Part shown: positions 40,523 to 48,403 of the stretch, piece after piece | Position numbering within the stretch: position 1 is the first letter of the stretch | Layout: each line of letters opens with the position of its first letter | NCBI RefSeq assembly: GCF_027622945.1 | Contig: NZ_JAPZVQ010000025.1 | Coordinates: 1-49,104 of the forward strand | Origin: Glycomyces lechevalierae | GTDB taxonomy: Bacteria > Actinomycetota > Actinomycetes > Mycobacteriales > Micromonosporaceae | Direction of reading: 5' to 3' | DNA length: 49,104 nt | The notes under the pieces: model-generated | What the model saw: only the letters and a program-made list of their open reading frames with translations | Databases searched by the model: none | Told to the model about the DNA's origin: nothing | Translations under genes and position numbers: made by a program

Positions 40523-40882
40523 CGCGACCTCCAATGGAGAGAGTGTCAGATTGCCGACAGTGGTGACGCCGGGGAGGCTTCGCAAGGCCCACCAGAACCT
40601 CTGCGAGGCAGTGCCTCCCCGGCATTCCCACCGCTCGCGAGCCGGGAGGTGACCCGCGATAAGGCCACTCTAAGTGACGTTTTGCCTGTTCAAGAGCTAT
40701 GTCTCCCATAGTGTTTCGACGCTCCGAAACGGAGTTCCATGATGGGTATCCCGTTTCGGTGCACCGTTGCGGAGGCTCCATTACGGTGCATCGAAACTGG
40801 TTCGAGTCGTGATGAATGCGGATGGGGACGCTTGTGCGATCATCGCTACAAACCGTTATTCGCGCAGCGCAGGGAGCACCGG
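40523..40882. promoter_or_regulatory. Divergent control region with GTTTCG/CGAAAC inverted pairs
   Basis: This 360-bp gap holds no gene. GTTTCG-ACGCTC-CGAAAC (40713-40730) is followed by a larger pair in which GTTTCGGTGCACCG (40753-40766) faces CGGTGCATCGAAAC (40784-40797), with one mismatch across 17 bases. Four copies of the same hexamer in 85 bp, in alternating orientation, mark a likely operator cluster for the regulator that starts at 40883. The region is less GC-rich than the flanks. Confidence 0.6.
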
Positions 40883-41773
40883 ATGGCAGGCACGGTCTTG
40901 TACCAGAAGTTCGCTCGGGCCTACTTGACCGCCGAGGTCAACACGATTTCGCAGGACGCCGGATGGACCCCGAACAAGTTCGCAAGGGTGATGAGCAAGA
41001 GCTCCACCACGATCCGCGCTTGGCTCGACGGAAGCCGCATCCCCGACAAGGGCAACCTGTCGCTTCTATGCGACCAGGCGGAGGTCGAACCGGACCGCAA
41101 ACGATTCATCCTGCATGTCAGCGATCAGCTCCTCAAGAACTCGGAGCTGATATCGGATCTCGACGAGCGCAATCTCTACATCGTGGAGAGCGGCGAGCGA
41201 ACCTACCCGGTCCATGTCAAGTGGAACCCATTGCTGATTTCAGCGCTGCTTCAGGTCGAGCCGTACCACATGAAACTGCTAGCTGGCCCGTTGGATGCCC
41301 CAGCGGACAAGGTGAAATGGTGGAAGGTGAAGGAACGTAGGGCTCGTCGGTTCTTTGCGCGCTTCAGTGGCAAGAATCCTCCGCGAGCGGAGTTTTACAT
41401 CCCTTCAGGCGCGATCGCGGACCTCGACATGCTTACAGACGAGGAGAAGTCTGCGCAGCTCGCACGACTTAAGTGGGTGGATTCTCTGCCTGGGTGCGAG
41501 GTGAGGGTGGTGCGACCGCCGCACTTCGCGAACTACGCCTTCGAGGCGTTCGAATCGGACCAGGATTCCTTCGCGGGGCCGAGCTTCGTGTACGTCGACA
41601 ACTTGGACCAGAGCCGCCACGTGGTCGATGAGAACAAGCTCGCCTTGTATGATCAAGCCCGCAGGTTCCTGCGATCGAACTCGCAAGGTATTGGAAGGTT
41701 CCTCGATGGTGGAGTACACCAACTGGCGGAAGAGCACCCGAAGCAGCGACTCGGGTCAGCCCAACTGCGTTGA
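40883..41773 (+). CDS. DUF5753 (WhiJ-like) helix-turn-helix regulator
   Basis: A 296-residue protein. Residues 10-75 form an atypical XRE-like helix-turn-helix (NTISQDAGWTPNKFARVMSKSSTTIRAWLDGSRIPDKGNLSLLC). Residues 95-290 match the DUF5753 domain (SGERTYPVHVKWNPLLISALLQVEPYHMKLL, RARRFFARFSGKNPPRAEFYI, GCEVRVVRPPHFANYAFEAFE). The ATG at 40883 follows AGGGAGCA. Such genes nearly always pair with a DUF397 gene, which overlaps the end here by 68 bases. In Streptomyces these pairs act in development and may behave like toxin-antitoxin relatives. Confidence 0.85.
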   Translation: MAGTVLYQKFARAYLTAEVNTISQDAGWTPNKFARVMSKSSTTIRAWLDGSRIPDKGNLSLLCDQAEVEPDRKRFILHVSDQLLKNSELISDLDERNLYIVESGERTYPVHVKWNPLLISALLQVEPYHMKLLAGPLDAPADKVKWWKVKERRARRFFARFSGKNPPRAEFYIPSGAIADLDMLTDEEKSAQLARLKWVDSLPGCEVRVVRPPHFANYAFEAFESDQDSFAGPSFVYVDNLDQSRHVVDENKLALYDQARRFLRSNSQGIGRFLDGGVHQLAEEHPKQRLGSAQLR

Positions 41774-41957
41774 GTGCCGTCAGACCTGGAGGAAGAGCAC
41801 CCGAAGCAGTAACACAGCTGATGCTGACTGTGTCGAGGCTCGGAACACGGCCGCTGGCTTCCAGGTTCGAGACTCCAAGCTGGGCCACGAATCCCCGGTC
41901 TTCGACCTGTCGGCCTCGGACTTCACCGGCCTGCTGCGCGTCGCTGACCGCGACTAG
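41706..41957 (+). CDS. DUF397 protein with duplicated core motif
   Basis: An 83-residue DUF397 protein. The usual family has one NWRKSSRS-type core followed by NCVEVA and VRDSK. Here the first 21-residue core (TNWRKSTRSSDSGQPNCVEC) is followed directly by a second (TWRKSTRSSNTADADCVEAR), and only the second leads into VRDSK and the C-terminal helix. GGAAGG lies seven bases before the ATG. The gene overlaps the end of the DUF5753 gene in another frame. It probably binds or modulates that regulator. Confidence 0.88.
   Translation: MVEYTNWRKSTRSSDSGQPNCVECRQTWRKSTRSSNTADADCVEARNTAAGFQVRDSKLGHESPVFDLSASDFTGLLRVADRD
41724..41809 (+). repeat. 63-bp tandem duplication within the DUF397 gene
   Basis: Bases 41724-41746 and 41787-41809 differ at one position out of 23. 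Between and after them the two copies drift but keep the codon pattern, including the Cys-Val-Glu triplet. The period is exactly 21 codons, so the frame is kept. The first copy lies mostly inside the overlap with the DUF5753 gene. Confidence 0.85.
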
Positions 41958-42134
41958 CAAACCCCGGCCGCCGCAAACGCGTCGCCCTCGGCTCCCGTCC
42001 CGGAGCCGGGGGCGTTTTTGCGAGTCGCGGCTGCCTCGGCCGCGCCCTCTCCACGACCCCTCCGCGCGGCCAAAGCCCGAGAACCATTGGGGGGAAGAAG
42101 AACCCGGGTGTCATGGCGTGCGCCACATTCCGAA

Positions 42135-42172
42135 ACTGACCAGTTGACGATTCTGGTCAGTCGGTCTAGCTT
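42135..42172 (+). promoter_or_regulatory. Promoter with TetR-type operator ACTGACCAG-N9-CTGGTCAGT
   Basis: A perfect inverted repeat with nine-base arms (42135-42143 and 42153-42161) brackets the -35 element TTGACG (42144-42149). TAGCTT (42167-42172), 17 bp downstream, is the -10. The ATG at 42180 follows after seven bases. The TetR gene two positions downstream is the likely binder. Confidence 0.82.
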
Positions 42173-42179
42173 CGAAGGC

Positions 42180-43400
42180 ATGAACATCACCACCTCCTCG
42201 CAGCAGCGGGCACTCGTAGTCGGACTCGGAGTCAGCGGCATCGCCTCGGCCTTGCGCCTCCACCAAGCAGGATGGGACGTCGTCGTCCTGGAGAAGTCCC
42301 CCGAACGCCGCACCGGCGGCTACTTCATCGGCCTCTTCGGCACCGGGCTCGCCGCCGCCGGCCGCCTCGGTATCGAACTGCCCGACCGCGTCTCGGACGA
42401 CCTCGCCAACTACAGCGTCGACCGTGCCGGACACCGCAAGCGCGCCTTGAACTTCGCCGATGCCGTCCCCGGCCGCACCCGCCTCGTCGTGCGCGGCGAC
42501 ATCGAGGACGCCGCGTTCGCGGCACTCCCCGCCGACGTTGAGATCCGGTACGCGTCGGCCCCGGCCGCCATCCGTCAGGACGGGAACGGCGTCGAAGTCG
42601 ACATCGAGGACCGGGCTGCCGGGACCACCGCCACTGAGCGGTTCGACCTCGTCGTCGGCGCCGACGGGCTCCGCTCCACCGTGCGCCGCCTCGCGTTCGG
42701 GCCGGACGAGGGCCGCCTTCACCGGCTCGGCTACATGCTCGCCGCGTGCAGCCTCCCCAGCGCGGTCCCCGGCTTCCGCCCCCGGGACGGTGTCGTCCTC
42801 GCCGAGGCGGCTCGCTCGGCCTGGGTGTTCCCCTTCGCCGACCGGCCCCCGACCGTCCTGTTCAACTACCGAACCGAGAACGCCGACGCCGAGTTCGACC
42901 GCCCCGCGATCGAGCGCCTGCGCTCCGCCTTCGGCCCCGAGCCGAGCGGTCCGGTCCTCGGTTGGCTCCTCGACCAGTTCGAGCAGGCCCCCGACCACCT
43001 CTTCGACACCGCCGAGCAGGTGCGCCTCGACCACTGGCACCAGGGCCGCGTGGTCCTCGCCGGCGACGCCGCCTGGTGCCTGACCCTTTACTCGGGCATG
43101 GGCGCCTCGACCGGCATGGCCGGTGCCGACCTCCTCGGCACCATGATCGAGCGCCACCCCGGCGACCTGACCGGAGCGCTGCGGGCGTGGGAGGCGAAGC
43201 TGCGCCCGTTCGTCGAGTTCCACCAGGACACGGGCATGGCCATGCGCGCGCTGTTCGTCCCGGCCGACGCTGAGGAGATGCGGATGCGAAGGGTCTTCAA
43301 CCGAATCGCCGGGACCAGGCTCGGCCGCAGCGTCCTGTCGAGGCGCCAGCACCGCAGTGAAGCCGCCCGCATGAAGACCCTCGACATCGCGTCGGCGTGA
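42180..43400 (+). CDS. FAD-dependent monooxygenase (PHBH/TetX-like)
   Basis: A 406-residue class A flavoprotein monooxygenase. ALVVGLGVSGIASALRLHQAGWDVVVLEKS is the FAD-binding Rossmann start (GxGxxG), FDLVVGADGLRSTVRR is the DG motif that contacts FAD and NADPH, and GRVVLAGDAAW is the GD motif near the flavin. Members hydroxylate aromatic or polycyclic compounds, including some antibiotics. The operator-bearing promoter and the TetR gene directly downstream suggest substrate induction. The message is probably leaderless. Confidence 0.9.
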   Translation: MNITTSSQQRALVVGLGVSGIASALRLHQAGWDVVVLEKSPERRTGGYFIGLFGTGLAAAGRLGIELPDRVSDDLANYSVDRAGHRKRALNFADAVPGRTRLVVRGDIEDAAFAALPADVEIRYASAPAAIRQDGNGVEVDIEDRAAGTTATERFDLVVGADGLRSTVRRLAFGPDEGRLHRLGYMLAACSLPSAVPGFRPRDGVVLAEAARSAWVFPFADRPPTVLFNYRTENADAEFDRPAIERLRSAFGPEPSGPVLGWLLDQFEQAPDHLFDTAEQVRLDHWHQGRVVLAGDAAWCLTLYSGMGASTGMAGADLLGTMIERHPGDLTGALRAWEAKLRPFVEFHQDTGMAMRALFVPADAEEMRMRRVFNRIAGTRLGRSVLSRRQHRSEAARMKTLDIASA

Positions 43401-43492
43401 CCCGATCCGCGAGCAGCACGATCAGCCGGCCCGCCGTCCCGGGCGCGCGTGCCATCATGGTCCCGAACGAACCGACGGAAGGGGCCGCGACG

Positions 43493-44212
43493 GTGAGCCG
43501 GCTGATCGAACACGACTCCGCCAAGGCGGCCAGAATCCTCGACAGCGCCCGCGACCTCGTGCGCGCCCACGGGGCCCGCAAGGTGACGATCAGTGAGATC
43601 GCCGCCGCCGCGGGCGTCGGCAAGGGCACGGTCTACCTGTACTGGGCGACCAAGGAGGACCTGATCGTCGGGCTCCTCGCCCGCGAGATCCTCGCCTGGA
43701 TCGAGGAGGTGATCGACCAGATCGCCCGCGACCCGGGCGTGGTCCTGCCTCGCCGCCTCGCCCCGCTCCTCATCAAGTCCACGATGGACAATCCATGGCT
43801 GCGCAGGCTCCGCAGCGACGAGGACGCCCTGTGGCAGGTCCTCCAGCGCGACGCCGACCGGGAGCGGTTCGCCGAGTCCTCCCCGAGCGCGATGTGCGGG
43901 GAAGTCATTGCGATCCTCCGCGAGCACGACGTCATCCGTGACGACCTCCCGACGGCGAGGCAGATCCAGGCCACGTCCGCACTGCTGGTCGGCTTCAGCA
44001 CGATCATGGGGAGGCCCTCAGACCCCCGGACCCACGACGCCGACGAGGTGGAGGCCGCGCTCGCCGACGCCTTCCACGTCATGCTCGAACCCTCTCGCGA
44101 CCCCCGCGAGGCCGTCATCGCAGCGGCCGCGGAAGCGGTGCGGGCCAGGTTCACCCAGATTCACGCCCACCTCCTGGAACTGGTCGCGAAAGGCGCCGAA
44201 GGCACCAGGTGA
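43493..44212 (+). CDS. TetR family transcriptional regulator
   Basis: A 239-residue TetR protein with KAARILDSARDLVRAHGARKVTISEIAAAAGVGKGTVYLYWATKEDL at the N-terminus and a long ligand domain. GTG 43493 has GGAAGGGG eight bases upstream. Earlier in-frame starts are GTG 43397, which overlaps the monooxygenase stop (GTGA), and ATG 43457. It is downstream of and probably co-transcribed with the FAD monooxygenase, and is the natural ligand for the dyad at 42135-42161. A GC-rich hairpin follows the stop. Confidence 0.87.
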   Translation: MSRLIEHDSAKAARILDSARDLVRAHGARKVTISEIAAAAGVGKGTVYLYWATKEDLIVGLLAREILAWIEEVIDQIARDPGVVLPRRLAPLLIKSTMDNPWLRRLRSDEDALWQVLQRDADRERFAESSPSAMCGEVIAILREHDVIRDDLPTARQIQATSALLVGFSTIMGRPSDPRTHDADEVEAALADAFHVMLEPSRDPREAVIAAAAEAVRARFTQIHAHLLELVAKGAEGTR

Positions 44213-44216
44213 CCGA

Positions 44217-44252
44217 GGGCCGGGCAGAGCCGACGCCCGGCCCGGAACTTTT
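44217..44252 (+). terminator. Terminator of the monooxygenase-TetR unit
   Basis: GGGCCGGGC (44217-44225) and GCCCGGCCC (44235-44243) pair perfectly and are followed by GGAACTTTT. This is the most classical T-tract terminator in the window. Confidence 0.8.
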
Positions 44253-44290
44253 CGCTTTGCATCGCGGCCGTTGCCGCATAGCGTGTGGGC

Positions 44291-45250
44291 ATGACAGCAA
44301 CAACAGCCGAACCGGACACCGGGCGACAGCAGTCGGCCCGCCCCATTCTGGTCCTGGCCGCGCTGGCCATCGTCTACGTCGTGTGGGGCTCGACCTACCT
44401 CGGCATCCGGATCATGGTCGAAGACATCCCGCCCATGATCGCGGCCGGAGGCCGGTTCGCATGCGCCGCAATCATCCTCGCGGTGATCCTCATGGCCCGC
44501 GGCGGCTTCTCGCGGCTCGCGCTGACCCGGGCCGAACTGCTCTCGTGCGCGCTGATCGGCCTGCTGCTGCCCGTCCTCGGCCAAGGCCTGGTGACGATCG
44601 CCGAAAGCGGCGGCGCCCCTTCGGGTCTGGTCGCACTGCTGATCGCGGCGGTGCCGCTGTGGGTCCTGCTCTACCGGCTGCTCTCCGGCGAGCGGCCCAA
44701 GAAGGCCACGGTCGCGGGCGTGACGATGGGCTTCGCGGGGCTCGCCGCGCTGCTGATCGCGAACGGCGTGGGCGGCGAGTTCCCGTTCTGGACCATCGTG
44801 CTGGTGCTGCTGTCGAGCGCGTCGTGGGCATTCGGGTCCTGGCTCCAGCCCCGCTTGCGGATGCCGAAGGACGCGTTCGTGGCGGCCGTCTACGAGATGG
44901 CGGTCGCCGGGGTCGTGCTGCTGGCGGTCGGCCTCGCGTCGGGCGAGCGGTTCGACCCGGCCGCGTACTCGGCACGGTCCTGGGCCGCCTGGGCCTACCT
45001 CGTCGTGTTCGGCTCGGTGGTTGCGTTCTCAGCGTATGTTTGGCTCCTTCAGGCGGCGAACATCTCGCTCGTCGCCACCTATGCGTACGTGAACCCGCTG
45101 GTGGCCGTGTTCCTCGGCTGGCTGATCCTGTCCGAGGCGGTGACCGTGCCGATCATCGTCGGTGGCGCGATCGTCATCGCCGCCGTCGTCATCGTTGTGA
45201 GTACCGAACGCCCCCAACGGAAGCGACCAGAGGAGCCCGACCATGGCTGA
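44291..45250 (+). CDS. EamA/DMT family transporter
   Basis: A 319-residue membrane protein with ten predicted helices and two EamA repeats (about 20-150 and 165-300). VYVVWGSTYLGIRIMVEDIPPMIAAGGRF is the typical start of RhaT/YedA-like drug/metabolite exporters, and ATYAYVNPLVAVFLGWLILSE is the conserved helix 9 region. TTTGCA (44256-44261) and TAGCGT (44279-44284), 17 bp apart, precede the ATG by six bases, so the transcript is leaderless. Its stop lies eight bases into the alpha/beta hydrolase gene, so both are coupled. Confidence 0.9.
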   Translation: MTATTAEPDTGRQQSARPILVLAALAIVYVVWGSTYLGIRIMVEDIPPMIAAGGRFACAAIILAVILMARGGFSRLALTRAELLSCALIGLLLPVLGQGLVTIAESGGAPSGLVALLIAAVPLWVLLYRLLSGERPKKATVAGVTMGFAGLAALLIANGVGGEFPFWTIVLVLLSSASWAFGSWLQPRLRMPKDAFVAAVYEMAVAGVVLLAVGLASGERFDPAAYSARSWAAWAYLVVFGSVVAFSAYVWLLQAANISLVATYAYVNPLVAVFLGWLILSEAVTVPIIVGGAIVIAAVVIVVSTERPQRKRPEEPDHG

Positions 45251-45914
45251 CAGCAGCACCGCGACCTTCGTCCTCATTCACGGCGGAGGCAGCACCAGTT
45301 GGGACTGGCACCTCGTCGCCCCGGTCCTGAAGGGACTCGGGCACGAGGTCGTCGCCGTCGACCTGCCCATCGAGGACCCGGCGAACGGCGTCGGGGAGTA
45401 CGCCGACGCCGTCGTCGAAGCCTGCGCCGGCCGCCCGAACCTCGTCGTGGTCGCGCACTCGTGGGGCGGGCTCGTCGCCCCGATCGTGGCCTCCCGCATC
45501 GACGCCGAACTGCTGGTGTTCGTGACCGCGATGGTGCCCCTGCCCGGGGAGGCGCCGAATGACTGGTGGGCTGCGAGCGGCTTCAGTGACCTCGAGGCGT
45601 CAGAGTCCGAAGAGGACCAGTTCTACAACGGCGTGCCTGCTGCGCTGGCCGAGGAGTGCACCGCGCGCGGCCGTGCGCAGACGGGCGAGCGCGACGGCGA
45701 ACCGTCACCGCTCAAGGCCTGGCCGGACGTCCCGACCCGGTTCCTGCTCTGCCGCGACGACCGGTTCTTCCCGCCGGTGTTCGTGCGCGCCATGGTGAAC
45801 GACCGGCTCGGCTTCGTCCCCGACGAGATCGACGGCGGCCACATGATCGCCCTCGCCCGGCCGCGCGAACTGGCCGAACGCCTGCACCGGTATTGGACCG
45901 AACTGCCGCGCTGA
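45243..45914 (+). CDS. Alpha/beta hydrolase
   Basis: A 223-residue alpha/beta hydrolase. FVLIHGGGSTSWDWHLVAPVLKGLGHEVVAVDLP is the oxyanion segment, VVVAHSWGGL holds nucleophile Ser73, FLLCRDDRFFPP the acid, and DGGHMIALARP the histidine, so the triad is complete. It resembles small esterases and cofactor-free hydroxynitrile-lyase-like proteins. The ATG overlaps the exporter stop by eight bases (ATGGCTGA), which makes a hydrolase-exporter pair and suggests joint handling of one compound. Confidence 0.9.
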   Translation: MADSSTATFVLIHGGGSTSWDWHLVAPVLKGLGHEVVAVDLPIEDPANGVGEYADAVVEACAGRPNLVVVAHSWGGLVAPIVASRIDAELLVFVTAMVPLPGEAPNDWWAASGFSDLEASESEEDQFYNGVPAALAEECTARGRAQTGERDGEPSPLKAWPDVPTRFLLCRDDRFFPPVFVRAMVNDRLGFVPDEIDGGHMIALARPRELAERLHRYWTELPR

Positions 45915-45943
45915 GGTCGCGGCCTCCGGCTGGCGGGGCCTCG

Positions 45944-46648
45944 TTAGTCCTCGAGTCCGAGCGAGCGGGCGAGGTCGCGCAGTTCGGCCCGGTAGAGCCG
46001 GGCCGGATCCTTCGTCTGCGCGCGCAGGTGTCCGTAGACCTCCAGCGCGACGAGGCCGTGCATCCTGCCCCAGACGCGCAGTGCGAGCGCCACGGCGGCG
46101 GGCGGGAGCTCCGGGAACTTCGTCCTGACGAGGTCGGCGAGGCCCGGATCGAAGTCGTCCCAGGTGTATTCGTCTTCGGGGCCTTGGCTTTTCACGGGCC
46201 AGGCCGCGGCGACGAGGCCGGTGAGCCCGGCGCAGGCGCGCGAAGCGGCCTCGGGGGCGGCGCCGCCCTCGGGCACCTTGTAGCCGCGCACGGGGTCGCC
46301 GTAGACGAGCTTGAATCCGGCGGGGTCGGCGACGGCCCATGCCCGGAACGCCTCCCCCCAGGCGCGCAGGCGGGCGCCCGGCTCGTCGGCGGGGTGTGCG
46401 TCGCGTGCCGCTTCCGCCTTGTCCACCAACGAGGTGTACATGTCGGCGGTCAACGCGGTGATCAGCTCGTCGCGGGTGGCGTAGTAGCTGTACAGCGCCC
46501 CGGCGGTCATGCGCATTTCGCGGGCGATGGCGCGCAGCGAGATCGCGTCCGGCCCGCCCTCGGCGAGGAGTTCCAGCGCGACCCGCTTGATCTCGGCGGT
46601 CGTGTCGAGCCGAAGTTGTTGGCGCCGAGTCGGAGTCGTGTTCGTCAC
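45944..46648 (-). CDS. TetR family transcriptional regulator
   Basis: A 234-residue TetR regulator. RLDTTAEIKRVALELLAEGGPDAISLRAIAREMRMTAGALYSYYATRDELI is the DNA-binding domain; the C-terminal part matches the TetR_C_33-like group (WGEAFRAWAVADPAGFKLVYGDPVRGY). GTG 46648 lies six bases after TACACT and is taken as a leaderless start; ATG 46666 (240 residues) would include that promoter in the gene. It is divergent from an NAD(P)-binding oxidoreductase, with GTAG/CTAC-rich half-sites in the gap, and probably represses it. Confidence 0.87.
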   Translation of the reverse strand: MTNTTPTRRQQLRLDTTAEIKRVALELLAEGGPDAISLRAIAREMRMTAGALYSYYATRDELITALTADMYTSLVDKAEAARDAHPADEPGARLRAWGEAFRAWAVADPAGFKLVYGDPVRGYKVPEGGAAPEAASRACAGLTGLVAAAWPVKSQGPEDEYTWDDFDPGLADLVRTKFPELPPAAVALALRVWGRMHGLVALEVYGHLRAQTKDPARLYRAELRDLARSLGLED

Positions 46649-46740
46649 GTTGACAGTGTACCCCATGTAGAAACTATGCTCCGTATGAAAACTACACGGC
46701 GTTCAATGTTTGTGCGCTGTTGAGTCGAGGAGGATCCTTC

Positions 46741-47424
46741 ATGCGCATCGGAGTATTCGGCGCCACCGGCGCCATCGGCGGCCAGATCGTCGTCGAAGCC
46801 GTCGCACGCGGCCACCAGATCACCGCGTTCACCCGCGACCCGGCCCGGTTCGGCCCGACTGCGGACAGCGTGACCTGGCAGGTCGCCGACGCGCTCGACC
46901 CCGCGAGCATCGCCTCGGCCATCGACGGGCTCGACGTCGTCGTGAGCGCGATCAACGCCGGGCGGGACGTCCCCGAGACCATCGCCAACGCCGACGTGTT
47001 CCCCAGGGCCGCAAGCGCGATGATCGAAGCGCTCACCTCGCGCCCGGACCTCAGGGTCATCGTCATGGGCGGGGCCGGGAGCCTCGAAGTCGCGCCGGGC
47101 GTCACGGTCGTCGAGGCCGAGGGCTTCGCGGAGAACCTGCCGAAGGCGCTCGGCGTTCCTGTCGAGTACGTCAACCCCGTCAGGGCCGGAGTCGAGGCAC
47201 TGAACCGGTACCGCACATCCAACCGGAACTGGACGTACCTCAGCCCGTCCGCCGGGCGCATCGAACCCGGCGAGCGGACCGGCCGGTTCCGGATCGGCGG
47301 CGACCAGCTCCTGGTGCGCGCCGACGGCACCAGCGACATCAGCCTCGAAGACCTCGCCATGGCGGTCGTCGACGAGGCCGAGACCGCACGGCATGTCAAG
47401 CGCCGCTTCACCGTCGGCTACTGA
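46741..47424 (+). CDS. NAD(P)H-binding oxidoreductase (NmrA-like)
   Basis: A 227-residue NAD(P)-binding protein. MRIGVFGATGAIGGQIVVEAVARGHQITAFTRDP carries the GxxGxxG loop and an arginine for NADP. VVVSAINAGRD and WTYLSPSAGRIEPGERTG are typical of the YwnB/BVR-B group of flavin and NADPH-dependent reductases. AGGAGG lies seven bases before the ATG. The divergent TetR gene is the likely regulator. A hairpin with a T tract ends the gene. Confidence 0.88.
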   Translation: MRIGVFGATGAIGGQIVVEAVARGHQITAFTRDPARFGPTADSVTWQVADALDPASIASAIDGLDVVVSAINAGRDVPETIANADVFPRAASAMIEALTSRPDLRVIVMGGAGSLEVAPGVTVVEAEGFAENLPKALGVPVEYVNPVRAGVEALNRYRTSNRNWTYLSPSAGRIEPGERTGRFRIGGDQLLVRADGTSDISLEDLAMAVVDEAETARHVKRRFTVGY

Positions 47425-47431
47425 AACGGCG

Positions 47432-47466
47432 AAGGGCCCCTCGCTCGATGCGAGGGGCCCTTTTCG
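47432..47466. terminator. Bidirectional hairpin terminator
   Basis: AAGGGCCCCTCGC and GCGAGGGGCCCTT pair perfectly around TCGAT and run into TTTT. The hairpin lies between the NAD(P)-binding gene and the convergent CPBP gene (stop at 47475). Confidence 0.87.
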
Positions 47467-47474
47467 GGTTGGTC

Positions 47475-48287
47475 TTACATGAGGCCGAAGAAGTAGGCGG
47501 TCGTGCCGACCACGGTCATCAGGAGCGCCGAACCCGGGTGCATCCAGATGGAGGCGCGGATGTCGTGCTTGCCCCAGACGAACCAGACGCCCGGGAGCAG
47601 GAAGATGATCTTCGACGGGACCGTCCAGATCGCCCAGAAGTGGTAGATCGAGAACAGGGTCGTGTTGAACAGCGGGGCCCAGCAGCCGAGCTGCGGGAGG
47701 CGCGGGAGCAGGAAGCCGCGGAAGTAGTACTCCTCGATGAGCGGCAGGATGAAACCGGTGAACGGGCCGAAGATCAGCATCGTGGTGAGGATGGTTTCGT
47801 TGCTGTACGCGTCCAGGTAGGTCGTGCCCGAGCTGCCGGAGCCCTCGAACGTCACCCAGGTGAAGAAGGTGTCGTACGTCCAAGCGTCAAGCGGCGCAAG
47901 GGAGAGCGACACGATCGCCATGTACAGCAGGAAGCCGATGCCGATCAGCGTGATCTTGCCCCGCGAGAACGGCTTGTCGCGGTAGTGGACCACGCCGCCG
48001 CGCAGCGTGTAGCGGCCGGTCTGCTTCTTGCCCAGCCAGAACAGGCCGAAGAGCAGCGGGAACAGCACGATCATGAGCGCGATGGCCCAGGCGGCGAAGA
48101 TCGGCGCGCCGACGGCGTGGCTGATCGGGGCGCCGATCCAGGCGTAGGCGGCGACGATGAGCGCGCCGGGGACGAGGTGGAGGGCGATGGACAGCGGGAT
48201 CGAGTGCCGGTCGGCGAGGAGCTTCGCGACGAATCCCTTGGTCTGGGGGGCTTCCGCATTGGCGGTGAGCGACTGCGTGTTCTGCAT
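47475..48287 (-). CDS. CPBP family intramembrane metalloprotease
   Basis: A 270-residue membrane protein with about seven helices. LPLIEEYYFRGFLLPRL carries the EExxxR motif, and FNTTLFSIYHFWAI the conserved Asn and His of the CPBP (CAAX protease/bacteriocin-processing) family. Rce1-like members cleave within the membrane; bacterial members can give bacteriocin immunity. ATG 48287 is chosen; GTG 48317 would add ten residues. No bacteriocin or prenyl substrate gene is nearby, so the function is open. Confidence 0.88.
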   Translation of the reverse strand: MQNTQSLTANAEAPQTKGFVAKLLADRHSIPLSIALHLVPGALIVAAYAWIGAPISHAVGAPIFAAWAIALMIVLFPLLFGLFWLGKKQTGRYTLRGGVVHYRDKPFSRGKITLIGIGFLLYMAIVSLSLAPLDAWTYDTFFTWVTFEGSGSSGTTYLDAYSNETILTTMLIFGPFTGFILPLIEEYYFRGFLLPRLPQLGCWAPLFNTTLFSIYHFWAIWTVPSKIIFLLPGVWFVWGKHDIRASIWMHPGSALLMTVVGTTAYFFGLM

Positions 48288-48403
48288 GTCGTAGAGCTTC
48301 GCCCCGCGAACTGACACGGGCCTGTCACGCCGCTGTCGCGGCTACGGCGGCGCATGACAGCGCGCTTTGCAGGGGGTTTACCTCCCGCGTGTAGGTTGCC
48401 TGG

